Shown here: in pieces, positions 43,770 to 52,336 of the stretch | How positions within the stretch are numbered: the first letter of the stretch is position 1 | Layout of the letters: every line of letters starts with the position of its first letter | The notes under the pieces: model-generated | Seen by the model: only the letters and a program-made list of their open reading frames with translations | What the model was told of the DNA's origin: nothing | Databases searched by the model: none | Position numbers and translations under genes: made by a program | Assembly: GCA_963829505.1 (NCBI GenBank) | Contig: CAWHIL010000001.1 | Location: forward strand, 930,001 to 994,000 | From: Roseiarcus sp963829505 | GTDB taxonomy: Bacteria > Pseudomonadota > Alphaproteobacteria > Rhizobiales > Beijerinckiaceae | DNA length: 64,000 nucleotides | Direction: 5' to 3'

Positions 43770-44960
43770 CTAGAGTCCCAAAATAGCCTTGGCGATGATG
43801 CCGCGCTGGATCTCGTTGGAGCCGCCGTAGATCGTCACCTTGCGATAGTTGAAATAATTCGGCGCGGCGGGTCCGGCCCATTCCGGACCGACCGGCGGCT
43901 CGTTGGTCAAGGCGTCGAGGTTCTCGTAGGGAAGCGCGTAGGGCCCAACCACCTCCATGAGGAGCTCGGTCGTCGCCTGCTGGATTTCCGAGCCTTTGAT
44001 CTTGAGAACGGAAGAGGTCGGATCGGGTCTGCCGTCGTTACGGCGATTCGAGATGACGCGCATCTGGGTGATCTCGAGCGCCTTCAATTCGACTTCCACC
44101 GCCGCGAGGCGCGCGCGGAAAAATGGATCGTCGATCTTCGGTCCCGCGCCGTAGACCGATATCGCCGCAAGCTCGCGCACGCGATCGAGCCGCGCCTTGG
44201 AGATGCCGACCCGCGCGATGCCGTTGCGCTCGTTGGCGAGAAGGAACTTGGCGTAGCTCCAGCCTTTGTTCTCTTCGCCGACGAGCGCGTCGAGCGGAAC
44301 CCGGACGTCGTCGAAGAAGACTTCGTTGACTTCGTGTCCCCCGTCGATGGTCTGGATAGGGCGAACGGTCACGCCGGGAGTCTTCATGTCGACAAGCAGG
44401 AAGGAGATGCCCTCCTGCTTCTTGCCTTGCGAATTGGTGCGGGCGAGCACGAAGATCCAGTCCGCGTATTGCGCCATGGTGGTCCAGGTCTTCTGGCCGG
44501 AAATGACCCAGCTCTCCCGGTCCCTGCGCGCCGACGTTCGCAGACTTGCGAGATCCGAGCCAGCCCCGGGCTCCGAGAATCCCTGGCACCACCAGTCCCT
44601 GAGATCCAGAATGCGAGGAAGAAACCGCTCCTTCTGCGCGCGCGACCCGAACGTGGCTATGACCGGTCCAACCATGTTGACGCCGAAGGCGATCGCTTCC
44701 GGAGCATTGCCTCGCTGGATCTCATCGAGGAATATCGACTGCTTGATGGGACCCCATCCGGTCCCGCCCCATTCGACCGGCCAGTGCGGAGCGCCCCAAC
44801 CCTTGTCCGCAAGGGTCCGTGTCCAGCGTACGTAATCGTCCTTCGCGAGATGCCGGCCAGCCCGCATCTTCTCCCGAATCGATGCCGGCAGGCTGTCGCG
44901 TACAAACCCGCGCACCTCGTCACGGAACGCGGCCTCGTCGTCTGTGAGTTGTAGATCCAT
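43770..44960 (-). CDS. Acyl-CoA dehydrogenase, pimeloyl-CoA dehydrogenase large-subunit type
   Basis: A 396-residue flavoprotein. LADKGWGAPHWPVEWGGTGW and WWCQGFSEPGAGSDLASLRT line the FAD/acyl-CoA site. WVISGQKTWTTMAQYADWIF, EVNEVFFDDVRVPLDALVGE and the ending KVTIYGGSNEIQRGIIAKAI are family signatures. It resembles PimC-type large subunits. With the next gene it would catalyse the first, FAD-dependent step of beta-oxidation of an unusual acyl-CoA. Function is by homology; the true substrate is open. Confidence 0.88.
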   Translation of the reverse strand: MDLQLTDDEAAFRDEVRGFVRDSLPASIREKMRAGRHLAKDDYVRWTRTLADKGWGAPHWPVEWGGTGWGPIKQSIFLDEIQRGNAPEAIAFGVNMVGPVIATFGSRAQKERFLPRILDLRDWWCQGFSEPGAGSDLASLRTSARRDRESWVISGQKTWTTMAQYADWIFVLARTNSQGKKQEGISFLLVDMKTPGVTVRPIQTIDGGHEVNEVFFDDVRVPLDALVGEENKGWSYAKFLLANERNGIARVGISKARLDRVRELAAISVYGAGPKIDDPFFRARLAAVEVELKALEITQMRVISNRRNDGRPDPTSSVLKIKGSEIQQATTELLMEVVGPYALPYENLDALTNEPPVGPEWAGPAAPNYFNYRKVTIYGGSNEIQRGIIAKAILGL

Positions 44961-45078
44961 CGGCCGCCGCCTCCGCTACGACCGGAGGTTTTTGCCTCGG
45001 CCGGGCCGGCAATCTCGGACCTCGTCCCCGCGGCGTCAAGCCGCGAGCGTCAGACCGACCTCAGGAGGCGTCGCGCGG

Positions 45079-45309
45079 TCAGAACTCGCCTGGATAGCCG
45101 TGATGGCGCCGGCGGTTCCAGGCCGAGGACGCAGCGGCTCTGTTCTGCGCCTCGCGGGACGCGTTCCAGTCGCGCGACATGGAGCTTTGCGCCTGGGTGT
45201 GAAGTTTACGGCCATAGGGGCCCTCCGTGCCGAAGCCCGACTGAGCGAAAGCCGCCTGCGAAACTATCGATCCGGCCAAAAGGCCGGCAAGGGCGAGGGT
45301 TCTTGTCAT
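45079..45309 (-). CDS. Small exported protein
   Basis: A 76-residue protein with a clear signal peptide (TRTLALAGLLAGSIVSQAAF, cleavage after AFA) and a Gln/Ser/Arg-rich mature part (SSMSRDWNASREAQNRAAAS). GGAGT lies just upstream of the ATG at 45309. The frame is open far upstream, but that is antisense of purH. Not recognised; presumably periplasmic. It faces away from purH, with about 155 bases between their starts. Confidence 0.6.
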   Translation of the reverse strand: MTRTLALAGLLAGSIVSQAAFAQSGFGTEGPYGRKLHTQAQSSMSRDWNASREAQNRAAASSAWNRRRHHGYPGEF

Positions 45310-45465
45310 GAGCTGACTCCTATGTCGGTCAACGCGTGAACCCATGGATCGATCCTCGAATGTCTGGAAAATCTCCTGGTTTCGGCACAGGCGCGGCATT
45401 CCGCTTTTCCGGCAGAGAGCGGCTGTGCTATGTCCGCGGCGCGCGGCGCATGGAGGACTGAAGCG

Positions 45466-47067
45466 ATGCCTGCGGACATCGTCAAGATCAGTCGGGCGCT
45501 GATCTCCGTTTCCGACAAGACCGGTCTCATCGATCTCGGCCGCCAGCTGATCGCGCGCGGCGTCGAGATCCTGTCGACGGGGGGGACCGCGACCGTCCTT
45601 GCCGAAGCGGGCCTTCCGGTCGTCGACGTCGCCCAGATCACCGAATTCCCGGAAATGATGGACGGCCGGGTCAAGACGCTGCATCCCCGCATTCATGGGG
45701 CGCTTCTCGCCATCCGCGCGGACCCGTCTCACCAGGCGGCGATGATCGCAAACGACATCGCCCCGATCGACCTCCTCGTCGTCAATCTCTACCCGTTCGA
45801 GGCGGCGCTCGCGCGCGGGGCGTCCTTTGAAGACAAGGTCGAAAACATAGACGTCGGGGGACCGGCCATGCTGCGCGCCGCCGCCAAGAACCACGAAGAC
45901 GTAACCGTCGTCGCCGACGTCGCCGATTACGGCGAGTTCATCGCCGAGCTCGACAGGCACGGCGGCGGAACAGGCCTCGCCTTCCGCCGCAGGATGGCGC
46001 AGAAGGCCTACGCCCGCACCGCTGCCTACGATGCGGCGATCTCCAACTGGCTCGCGGGCGAGATCGGCGAGCCGACGCCGAAATGGCGTTCGTTCGGCGG
46101 CGCGCTGCATGCCCGTTTCGGGACGCTGAGATACGGCGAGAACCCCCATCAGCGCGCAGCCCTCTACCTGACGCCGGAATCGCGCCCTGGCGTTGCGAGC
46201 GCCCGCCAGGCGCAGGGCAAGGAGCTTTCGTTCAACAATGTCGGCGACGCGGACGCGGCCTATGAACTCGTCGCGGAGTTCGATCCGGCCGAAAGCGCCG
46301 CGGTTGCAATCATCAAGCACGCCAACCCTTGCGGCGTCGCCGTCGGGCAAGATCTCGCCGAGGCTTACCGGCAGGCGCTCGCCTGCGATCCCGTCTCCGC
46401 CTTCGGCGGCGTCGTCGCCCTGAACCGACGGCTCGACGCGCACGCCGCGAAAGCGATCGTAGATATCTTCACCGAGGTCATCATCGCCCCCGAAGCCGAC
46501 GATGAGGCGATCGAGATCGTGGCGTCCAAGAAGAATTTGCGGCTTCTGATCGCCGGCGCGCTGCCGGACCCGCGCGGCAAAAGCCTCATCGTGCGCTCGG
46601 TCGCCGGCGGTCTTCTGGTGCAGGAGCGCGACGGCGGCGTCCTCGAGGAGGCGTCGCTCAAGGTGGTGACGAAGCGCGCCCCCTCCGTATCCGAGTGGGC
46701 TGACCTGCGGCTCGCCTGGAAAGTCGCCAAACACGTGAAATCCAACGCGATCGTGTACGCCAGGGACGGAGCGACCGCCGCTATCGGCGCAGGCCAGATG
46801 TCGCGCGTCGATTCCGCGCGGGTCGCTGCCCTGAAGGCGATCGACGCGGCCGCTGCGGCCGGATGGCCGGAGCCCCGCACGCGCGGCTCGGCCGTCGCCT
46901 CGGACGCCTTCTTTCCGTTTCCCGACGGGCTCCTGGCGGCGATCGAGGCTGGCGCGACAGCCGTCATTCAGCCCGGAGGATCGGTGCGCGACCGCGACGT
47001 CATCGCCGCGGCGGACGAAGCGGGCGTGGCGATGGCGTTCACCGGGATGAGGCACTTCCGTCATTGA
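45466..47067 (+). CDS. purH: Bifunctional AICAR formyltransferase / IMP cyclohydrolase
   Basis: A 533-residue enzyme for the last two steps of purine synthesis. N-terminal IMP cyclohydrolase (about 8-200): RALISVSDKTGLIDLGRQLI, EILSTGGTATVLAEAGL and GRVKTLHPRIHGALLAIR. C-terminal formyltransferase: LRYGENPHQRAALYL, VAIIKHANPCGVAVGQDLAE and QMSRVDSARVAALKA. The ATG at 45466 has GGAGGA upstream. Complete and unremarkable. Confidence 0.96.
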   Translation: MPADIVKISRALISVSDKTGLIDLGRQLIARGVEILSTGGTATVLAEAGLPVVDVAQITEFPEMMDGRVKTLHPRIHGALLAIRADPSHQAAMIANDIAPIDLLVVNLYPFEAALARGASFEDKVENIDVGGPAMLRAAAKNHEDVTVVADVADYGEFIAELDRHGGGTGLAFRRRMAQKAYARTAAYDAAISNWLAGEIGEPTPKWRSFGGALHARFGTLRYGENPHQRAALYLTPESRPGVASARQAQGKELSFNNVGDADAAYELVAEFDPAESAAVAIIKHANPCGVAVGQDLAEAYRQALACDPVSAFGGVVALNRRLDAHAAKAIVDIFTEVIIAPEADDEAIEIVASKKNLRLLIAGALPDPRGKSLIVRSVAGGLLVQERDGGVLEEASLKVVTKRAPSVSEWADLRLAWKVAKHVKSNAIVYARDGATAAIGAGQMSRVDSARVAALKAIDAAAAAGWPEPRTRGSAVASDAFFPFPDGLLAAIEAGATAVIQPGGSVRDRDVIAAADEAGVAMAFTGMRHFRH

Positions 47068-47564
47068 TTGAAGCCGGGCCTGCGCCTCGACCCGGGATCG
47101 CGAGGAGCCGCCGCACCGCCCTGCAAGTCGCCACGCGCCTCAAACGCGCCTTGACGGTTTCGATCGCAGCCGGCGCAGCGGCGTTCGCCGTTCCTTGCCC
47201 GCCGGCGCGGGCGAGCGCCTGCAACCGCGAGATCGTCGCGCCGATTCGGATGCCGGAGGGCCAGACCTGCTGGATCTACAGCGGAGCCGCGACGACGTTT
47301 GTCGGCGACTTCGAACACGGACAGAGGATCTCGGCCGAGATGCGGGGTGAGGGGGCGGACTATGACCCGCGCACCGGCAGGACTGCGACCGCGTGGCGTC
47401 CTCGCGACCCCAACGTCGAAGGGCCTGGCGGCTTCTATTTTGGCGACGCCGACGCGCCGGGAGCTTTGACCTTCGTCGCCCCGGCCAACGGGACCTACCG
47501 TTTCCGTTTTTCGCCGTGTGCGATGTGGGGCGGCCCGGGAATGGTGAAGATCTGTGCGAAATAG
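47064..47564 (+). CDS. Small exported protein downstream of purH
   Basis: The first in-frame start candidate is TTG at 47064, overlapping the purH stop by 4 bases; a later TTG at 47148-47150 is also possible. A basic stretch and hydrophobic segment (LTVSIAAGAAAFAVPCPPAR) form a signal peptide. The mature part (CNREIVAPIRMPEGQTCWIY, GPGGFYFGDADAPGALTFVA, RFRFSPCAMWGGPGMVKIC) has five Cys and looks like a small beta-rich periplasmic domain. Family not recognised. Coupling to purH suggests co-transcription. Confidence 0.6.
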   Translation: MIEAGPAPRPGIARSRRTALQVATRLKRALTVSIAAGAAAFAVPCPPARASACNREIVAPIRMPEGQTCWIYSGAATTFVGDFEHGQRISAEMRGEGADYDPRTGRTATAWRPRDPNVEGPGGFYFGDADAPGALTFVAPANGTYRFRFSPCAMWGGPGMVKICAK

Positions 47565-47772
47565 CGGCGTCGCGCCGCTCTCTCGCAGAAGACAGCCGGG
47601 GAGATGCTATTTCACGCCTGCGCAAGGTTACGCATTGGTAAAGATTTTGTGTTGGGTTTGCCTTACGACCGATTTGACCGGAGACCGCCGGCAGCTATGC
47701 TAGGAATGGCGTCGTAGAGTTGTGTGGAGAGCGGACGGCCGCGCAAGTTTCCGATAGGCTGGGAATTCAAGG

Positions 47773-48975
47773 ATGTCTCTTCGCCCTCAGGGGCGCGCCG
47801 TTGGATGCGCGCTTCTCGCGCTCGGTCTCGCAGGTCCCGCCCGAGCGCTGACCATCATCCCTGATTTTTCCAGCTCCATCACCGGCGCGAGCAACGCTGC
47901 GGCGATCGAGGGCGCGATTGACAGCGCCGCAAGCACGATCGGAAGTCTGTTCTCGAACCCGTTCAGCGTAACGATCTTGTTCGAGGCCGTGCATGACGGG
48001 TCCAACGGCTTCCTCGCGGCGAGCGAGAGTTCTTACTACACCGATTCCTACAGCGGCTTCACGAGCCTCCTGAAGAGCGATGCAGCCGCCAATCCCGCCA
48101 ACACCATCCTCAATAGCGCGGTCGCAAACCTCAGTTCCGGAAACAAGGGCGGGACGGACGGGATCATCGCCACCAACACGGTCTTCGAGGCGCTCGGTCT
48201 CTCCCTTCCCGGCGCTTACAACACCGCGGGCGCCTATGTCGGCTCGGGCACGGTCGACGGAGTCGTGCTGCTCAACCTCGACCAGCCGCTGTCGTTCACT
48301 GAGCCTCTGCCGGCCTACAACGGCAGGAATCTCGAATATGACGCGACCCGCGCGGTCGAGCACGAGATCGACGAGGTGCTCGGCGGCGGGGGCAGCGGGT
48401 CGACGCTCAACGACATCGCCTACTATGGCAAGAACAATCGCGCCGACCCGTTCACCTATTACGAGGGGGCCCTCGATCTCTATCGCTACAGCGCCCAGGG
48501 GAAGGCGAGCTTTTCGACCAGTCCCGCCCTCTCCTATCTTTCCGTCAACGGCGGCAAGACAAGTGTTGTCGGCTTCAATCAGTACGCCCAAGGCGACCTC
48601 GCCGACTTCGGCCCGACTGCCTACGCATGTTCGGGCGGCGGCATTGGCGGGCCGCCAGGGCTCATTCAGGACGCTTTCAGCTGTCCGAATCAAACCGGTG
48701 AGGCGTTCACCACATCCTCTCCGGAATACCTGATGCTCGAGGCGCTCGGTTACGACCCGACAGGCGGCTCATCCAAATCGGGCGGGGTTGGCGCTGCGGT
48801 GAAGGGCGCGATGGCGACCGTATTCGGCGTCCAGGATCCGGAAGGCTTCGATCCGATCAATGGCGCTCAGATGGTCCCGGAACCGGCGACCTGGGTCATG
48901 ACGCTGACGGGCTTCGCAGCGATGGCGGCCGCATTCAGATGGGCTCCGCGGCGACGAGCGGCGAGAGCCGGCTAG
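47773..48975 (+). CDS. PEP-CTERM metallopeptidase-like exported protein
   Basis: A 400-residue protein with a signal peptide (about 8-26). The body has VTILFEAVHDGSNGF and a motif EYDATRAVEHEIDEVLGGGG, the His-Glu-x-x-Glu box seen in NF038122-type PEP-CTERM proteins annotated as metalloproteases. The tail is MVPEPATWVMTLTGFAAMAA and FRWAPRRRAARAG, an exosortase sorting signal. AAGG precedes the ATG. Proteolysis is unproven: the second zinc His of HExxH is not present in this motif. Probably anchored at or beyond the outer membrane. Confidence 0.82.
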   Translation: MSLRPQGRAVGCALLALGLAGPARALTIIPDFSSSITGASNAAAIEGAIDSAASTIGSLFSNPFSVTILFEAVHDGSNGFLAASESSYYTDSYSGFTSLLKSDAAANPANTILNSAVANLSSGNKGGTDGIIATNTVFEALGLSLPGAYNTAGAYVGSGTVDGVVLLNLDQPLSFTEPLPAYNGRNLEYDATRAVEHEIDEVLGGGGSGSTLNDIAYYGKNNRADPFTYYEGALDLYRYSAQGKASFSTSPALSYLSVNGGKTSVVGFNQYAQGDLADFGPTAYACSGGGIGGPPGLIQDAFSCPNQTGEAFTTSSPEYLMLEALGYDPTGGSSKSGGVGAAVKGAMATVFGVQDPEGFDPINGAQMVPEPATWVMTLTGFAAMAAAFRWAPRRRAARAG

Positions 48976-49008
48976 CTGGACGTCGGCCGGACCGCCGGTC
49001 CGCTACCG

Positions 49009-49236
49009 TCAGAAACCGTAGAGATCGCGCCTCAGAGCGTCCTCGTAGAGCCGCTTGCGGTACGTCACCTCCTTGTGGGCTTTGTGCTCGGCGTAATGAG
49101 CCTCTTCCCACTTGTCGAGGTTGGCGACCGAATGATGGACGGAGGCGAGCCCCTCCTCGTGCCGGATCGCCGTGATCCAATCGTCTACGGCCTTCTTGTA
49201 GTCGGCCTGGAGTTTGTTGAGTTCGGCTTCGTTCAT
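49009..49236 (-). CDS. Small helical protein, unknown function
   Basis: A 75-residue, charged, helix-prone protein: MNEAELNKLQADYKKAVDDW, then ITAIRHEEGLASVHHSVANL, DKWEEAHYAEHKAHKEVTYR and the ending YEDALRRDLYGF. GGAGGA precedes the ATG at 49236. Its regular spacing of Ala/Leu with Glu/Lys suggests coiled-coil. Such proteins recur in Rhizobiales next to housekeeping genes. No function known to me. Confidence 0.7.
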   Translation of the reverse strand: MNEAELNKLQADYKKAVDDWITAIRHEEGLASVHHSVANLDKWEEAHYAEHKAHKEVTYRKRLYEDALRRDLYGF

Positions 49237-49326
49237 TTCGGTCCTCCGTCCCCCGTCGCATAGCCGAGGCGCATGAACGGGAGACGACAGCCCAACCCAT
49301 GGAGGCCCATACCGATTTAGCGACTG

Positions 49327-51069
49327 TCACTCCTCGAAGCGTTCGCTCGTTCCCGCCTGCCGCCGCGGCGCGACCGTCGGGTCGGGGGCTTGAGCCGGCA
49401 GGCCCAAATCGCGGAACCGGTTGACGATCGGATAACGGCGGTCGCGGCCGAAGTTCTTGGGGCCGACCTTGACCCCTGGGGCTGATTGGCGACGCTTGTA
49501 CTCGGCGAGGTACAGGAGCCGCTCGACCTTGCGCACGGTCTCCGGATCGTAGCCCTCGGCGACGAGGTCGGCGATCCGCATCTCCTTCTCGACGAGACCG
49601 TGCAGGATTCCGTCGAGGACCGGATAGGGCGGGAGGGAATCCTCGTCCTTCTGGTTCTCCCGCAGTTCGGCGCTCGGCGGCTTGACGAGGATGTTCGGCG
49701 GGATCACCTCGCCGTCGGGTCCAAGCGCGCCGAAAGGCCTCCATCGGTTGCGGAGCGCCGACAGGCGGAACACCTCCATCTTGTAGAGATCCTTGATCGG
49801 ATTGAATCCGCCGTTCATGTCGCCGTAGAGCGTGGCGTAGCCGACCGACATCTCGGACTTGTTGCCGGTCGTGACGACCATCGCGCCCGACTTGTTGGAG
49901 ATCGCCATGAGGATCAGACCGCGTGCGCGGCTTTGAATGTTCTCCTCGGCGATGTCGCGCGGGCGACCCGCGAAGATCCGCGCCAGCGCCCGCTCGGTCG
50001 CCTCGACCGGTTCGGCGATCGGGACAATGTCGTAGCGCACCCCGAGCGCCTTGGCGCACGCCGCGGCGTCGGAAAGCGACTCGTTCGAAGTGAAGCGATA
50101 GGGCAGCATGACCGCATGCACGCGGGCGGGGCCGAGCGCATCCACCGCGATCGCCGCGCAGAGCGCCGAATCGACGCCCCCGGAGAGGCCGAGCACCACG
50201 CCGGGAAAGCGGTTGTTCTCGACATAGTCGCGCAGGCCGAGAACGCACGCCGAATAGTCGGCCTCGTCGCCTTCCTCGACGGCCGCTCGTGGACCTTCGA
50301 CACAGGCCCAGCCGCTTTCTCCCCGACGCCAGACAGTGCGCGCGACGACGGGGCGGAACGCAGGAAGCTGGACCGCGAGGCTTCCATCGGCGTTCAGCGC
50401 GAAGGACGCGCCCTCGAACACCACCTCGTCCTGGCCCCCGACCATGTTGAGATAGAGCAGAGGCAAGCCGCTCTCGACGACGCGGTCATGTGCGACGTTT
50501 CGGCGGAGGGCGAGCTTGTCGCGTTCGTAAGGGCTCGCGTTGGGAACGAGCAGGATCTCGCCGCCGGTTTCGAGGATGCATTCGACCGGATCGGGTCCCC
50601 AGATGTCCTCGCAGATCGGCACGCCAAGCCGCACCCCCCTGAACACGATCGGGCCGGGCGACGGTCCCGGCGCGAATACGCGCTTCTCGTCGAACACGCC
50701 GTAGTTTGGCAGGTCCACCTTGAAGCGCACCGTTTCGATCCGCCCTCCACCGAGGAGCGCCATCGCATTGTGGAGCAGGCCCTGCTCGACCCACGGCAGG
50801 CCGACGAGGATCGCCGGGCCGGCGTCGGCCGTCTCGCGCGCGAGGGCGTCGCACGCCGTTCGGCAGGCCTCCTGAAAAGCGGGCTTGAGCACGAGATCCT
50901 CGGGAGGATAGCCCGAGAGATAAAGCTCCGGCGTCACCACGACGTCGGCGCCGAAGGCGGCCGCTTCCGCGCGCGCCTTGCGAAGTCGCTCCGAATTGCC
51001 CCCGACGTCGCCGACGACGGAGGGAATTTGCGCGGCTGCGATAACGAGGCGATCTGCGGGCGGGGTCAT
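49327..51069 (-). CDS. nadE: Glutamine-dependent NAD+ synthetase
   Basis: A 580-residue two-domain enzyme that makes NAD from deamido-NAD. N-terminal nitrilase-type glutaminase: Glu in VVTPELYLSGYPPEDL, Lys in RFKVDLPNYGVFDEKR and Cys in GVPICEDIWGPDPVE. C-terminal ATP-pyrophosphatase: VVLGLSGGVDSALCAAIAVD, TTGNKSEMSVGYATLYGDMN and LYKMEVFRLS. The start at 51069 follows the family (MTPPADRLVIAAAQ). Complete. Confidence 0.95.
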   Translation of the reverse strand: MTPPADRLVIAAAQIPSVVGDVGGNSERLRKARAEAAAFGADVVVTPELYLSGYPPEDLVLKPAFQEACRTACDALARETADAGPAILVGLPWVEQGLLHNAMALLGGGRIETVRFKVDLPNYGVFDEKRVFAPGPSPGPIVFRGVRLGVPICEDIWGPDPVECILETGGEILLVPNASPYERDKLALRRNVAHDRVVESGLPLLYLNMVGGQDEVVFEGASFALNADGSLAVQLPAFRPVVARTVWRRGESGWACVEGPRAAVEEGDEADYSACVLGLRDYVENNRFPGVVLGLSGGVDSALCAAIAVDALGPARVHAVMLPYRFTSNESLSDAAACAKALGVRYDIVPIAEPVEATERALARIFAGRPRDIAEENIQSRARGLILMAISNKSGAMVVTTGNKSEMSVGYATLYGDMNGGFNPIKDLYKMEVFRLSALRNRWRPFGALGPDGEVIPPNILVKPPSAELRENQKDEDSLPPYPVLDGILHGLVEKEMRIADLVAEGYDPETVRKVERLLYLAEYKRRQSAPGVKVGPKNFGRDRRYPIVNRFRDLGLPAQAPDPTVAPRRQAGTSERFEE

Positions 51070-51159
51070 GGCTTCCTTATTTTGCCTCAGGCGCCGGGAG
51101 CGAGGCAATGCGCCCGGGCCGCTTGGACCGTGACCCTTTTGGCGGCTTGAGTCCCCGGA

Positions 51160-52299
51160 TCAGAATTTCGCAGACCCAGCGGGGGCGTACCCGAGTCGGG
51201 CAAGTCCGTGCTCAAAGGCGCGCGACGTCACGGCCGCGAACTCCGCCTTCAGGCCAAGGGCCCGACGCTCGATCAGCCGCCAGGAAAGCGCGGCGACGGC
51301 AAGCGTCGCCACAGCGCTCGTTGTCGTCATCGCGAAGAGCGAGATCCCCGGAATAAGGAAGGCGAGCGTCTGCTGTATGGGAAAGGCATAGATGTAGGTT
51401 CCATAGGAAAAATCGCCCCACTCGTTGACGGCGCGAAAGCGCCCCTTCGGCAGGTAGGCGAGGTGGATCACGAGGAGCGGAAGGCACAAGACATAGGCGA
51501 CGAAATACGCCCGCTTGTCGAAGGAGGCGAGGGCGAGGACCGCGATCAGGGCGGCGAGCAATGCGCCGTTCAAGGATATTTTGTCCCGCCAGAGGTACAT
51601 CGTCGCGCCGGCCATGAACATGAAGACGCGGATGTTGGCGGCGTTGAAAGGGCCGCCCGAAAGTCGCCCGCTAAGAACGAAGACGAGGAGGGCGGCCGTC
51701 GCGATCGGGGCCAAAACGGTCATCGCCCGCACGCGGACGGAGGGCAGGGCGGCGAGCACGAACCAGGAGCCGGCCAAATAGAGATACATCCGCATTTCGA
51801 TCGGCAGCGTCCAGAGCGACCCGTTGACCTCTCCTTTCAGAGGCATGTCCTGAAACACGCCGGGCAGATAGTAGCGAACCCCGCCGATGAGTGTGCCACA
51901 TTTCCAGGCGTATTCGTAGGGGACCGGCGAGCGGAAGTAGTCGGCGACAGACAGCGTCGTGACCGCCGGGGCGAGCACGAAGACGGTCAGCGCCAGCATG
52001 ACCCAAAGCGCAGGATAGATTCGCAGCGCTCGCGCCCAGAGGAAGGCGATCAGGTTCTTGCGGGTCATCAGGCTGCCCGTGACCAGAAAGCCACTGGTGA
52101 CGAAGAACACGTCGACCGCCATCTCGCCGAGCGACATCCCAAGCCGTTCGAAGAAGATCTCGGCATGGGGAACAGCGAGCACACCGACGCTGTGACTGAA
52201 GATCACGCTGAGCGCGGCGAGCAGCCGGAGAAGGTTGAAATTGTTGTCCCGGCCGACGGCGTAATCCGACAGTCGCACCTTCACCGCGCTCCCTGACAA
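51160..52299 (-). CDS. Membrane acyltransferase, family 3 (OafA/YrhL-like)
   Basis: A 379-residue protein with about ten membrane segments. NFNLLRLLAALSVIFSHSVG carries the His of the family's Arg/His active region. FFVTSGFLVTGSLMTRKNLI, FLWARALRIYPALWVM and GSLWTLPIEMRMYLYLAGSW are typical. Such enzymes O-acetylate sugars of lipopolysaccharide, exopolysaccharide or lipids at the membrane. No sugar-synthesis genes are close, so the target is unknown. Confidence 0.88.
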   Translation of the reverse strand: MSGSAVKVRLSDYAVGRDNNFNLLRLLAALSVIFSHSVGVLAVPHAEIFFERLGMSLGEMAVDVFFVTSGFLVTGSLMTRKNLIAFLWARALRIYPALWVMLALTVFVLAPAVTTLSVADYFRSPVPYEYAWKCGTLIGGVRYYLPGVFQDMPLKGEVNGSLWTLPIEMRMYLYLAGSWFVLAALPSVRVRAMTVLAPIATAALLVFVLSGRLSGGPFNAANIRVFMFMAGATMYLWRDKISLNGALLAALIAVLALASFDKRAYFVAYVLCLPLLVIHLAYLPKGRFRAVNEWGDFSYGTYIYAFPIQQTLAFLIPGISLFAMTTTSAVATLAVAALSWRLIERRALGLKAEFAAVTSRAFEHGLARLGYAPAGSAKF

Positions 52300-52336
52300 C
52301 GCCGGCGGCCTGGCGAGCCGCGGCCGCCGAGCCCGG

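Noticed and set aside
45079..47064. 661-codon open frame on the minus strand over purH
   Set aside because: It is antisense of purH; only its last 76 codons (signal peptide and own ribosome site) look like a protein.
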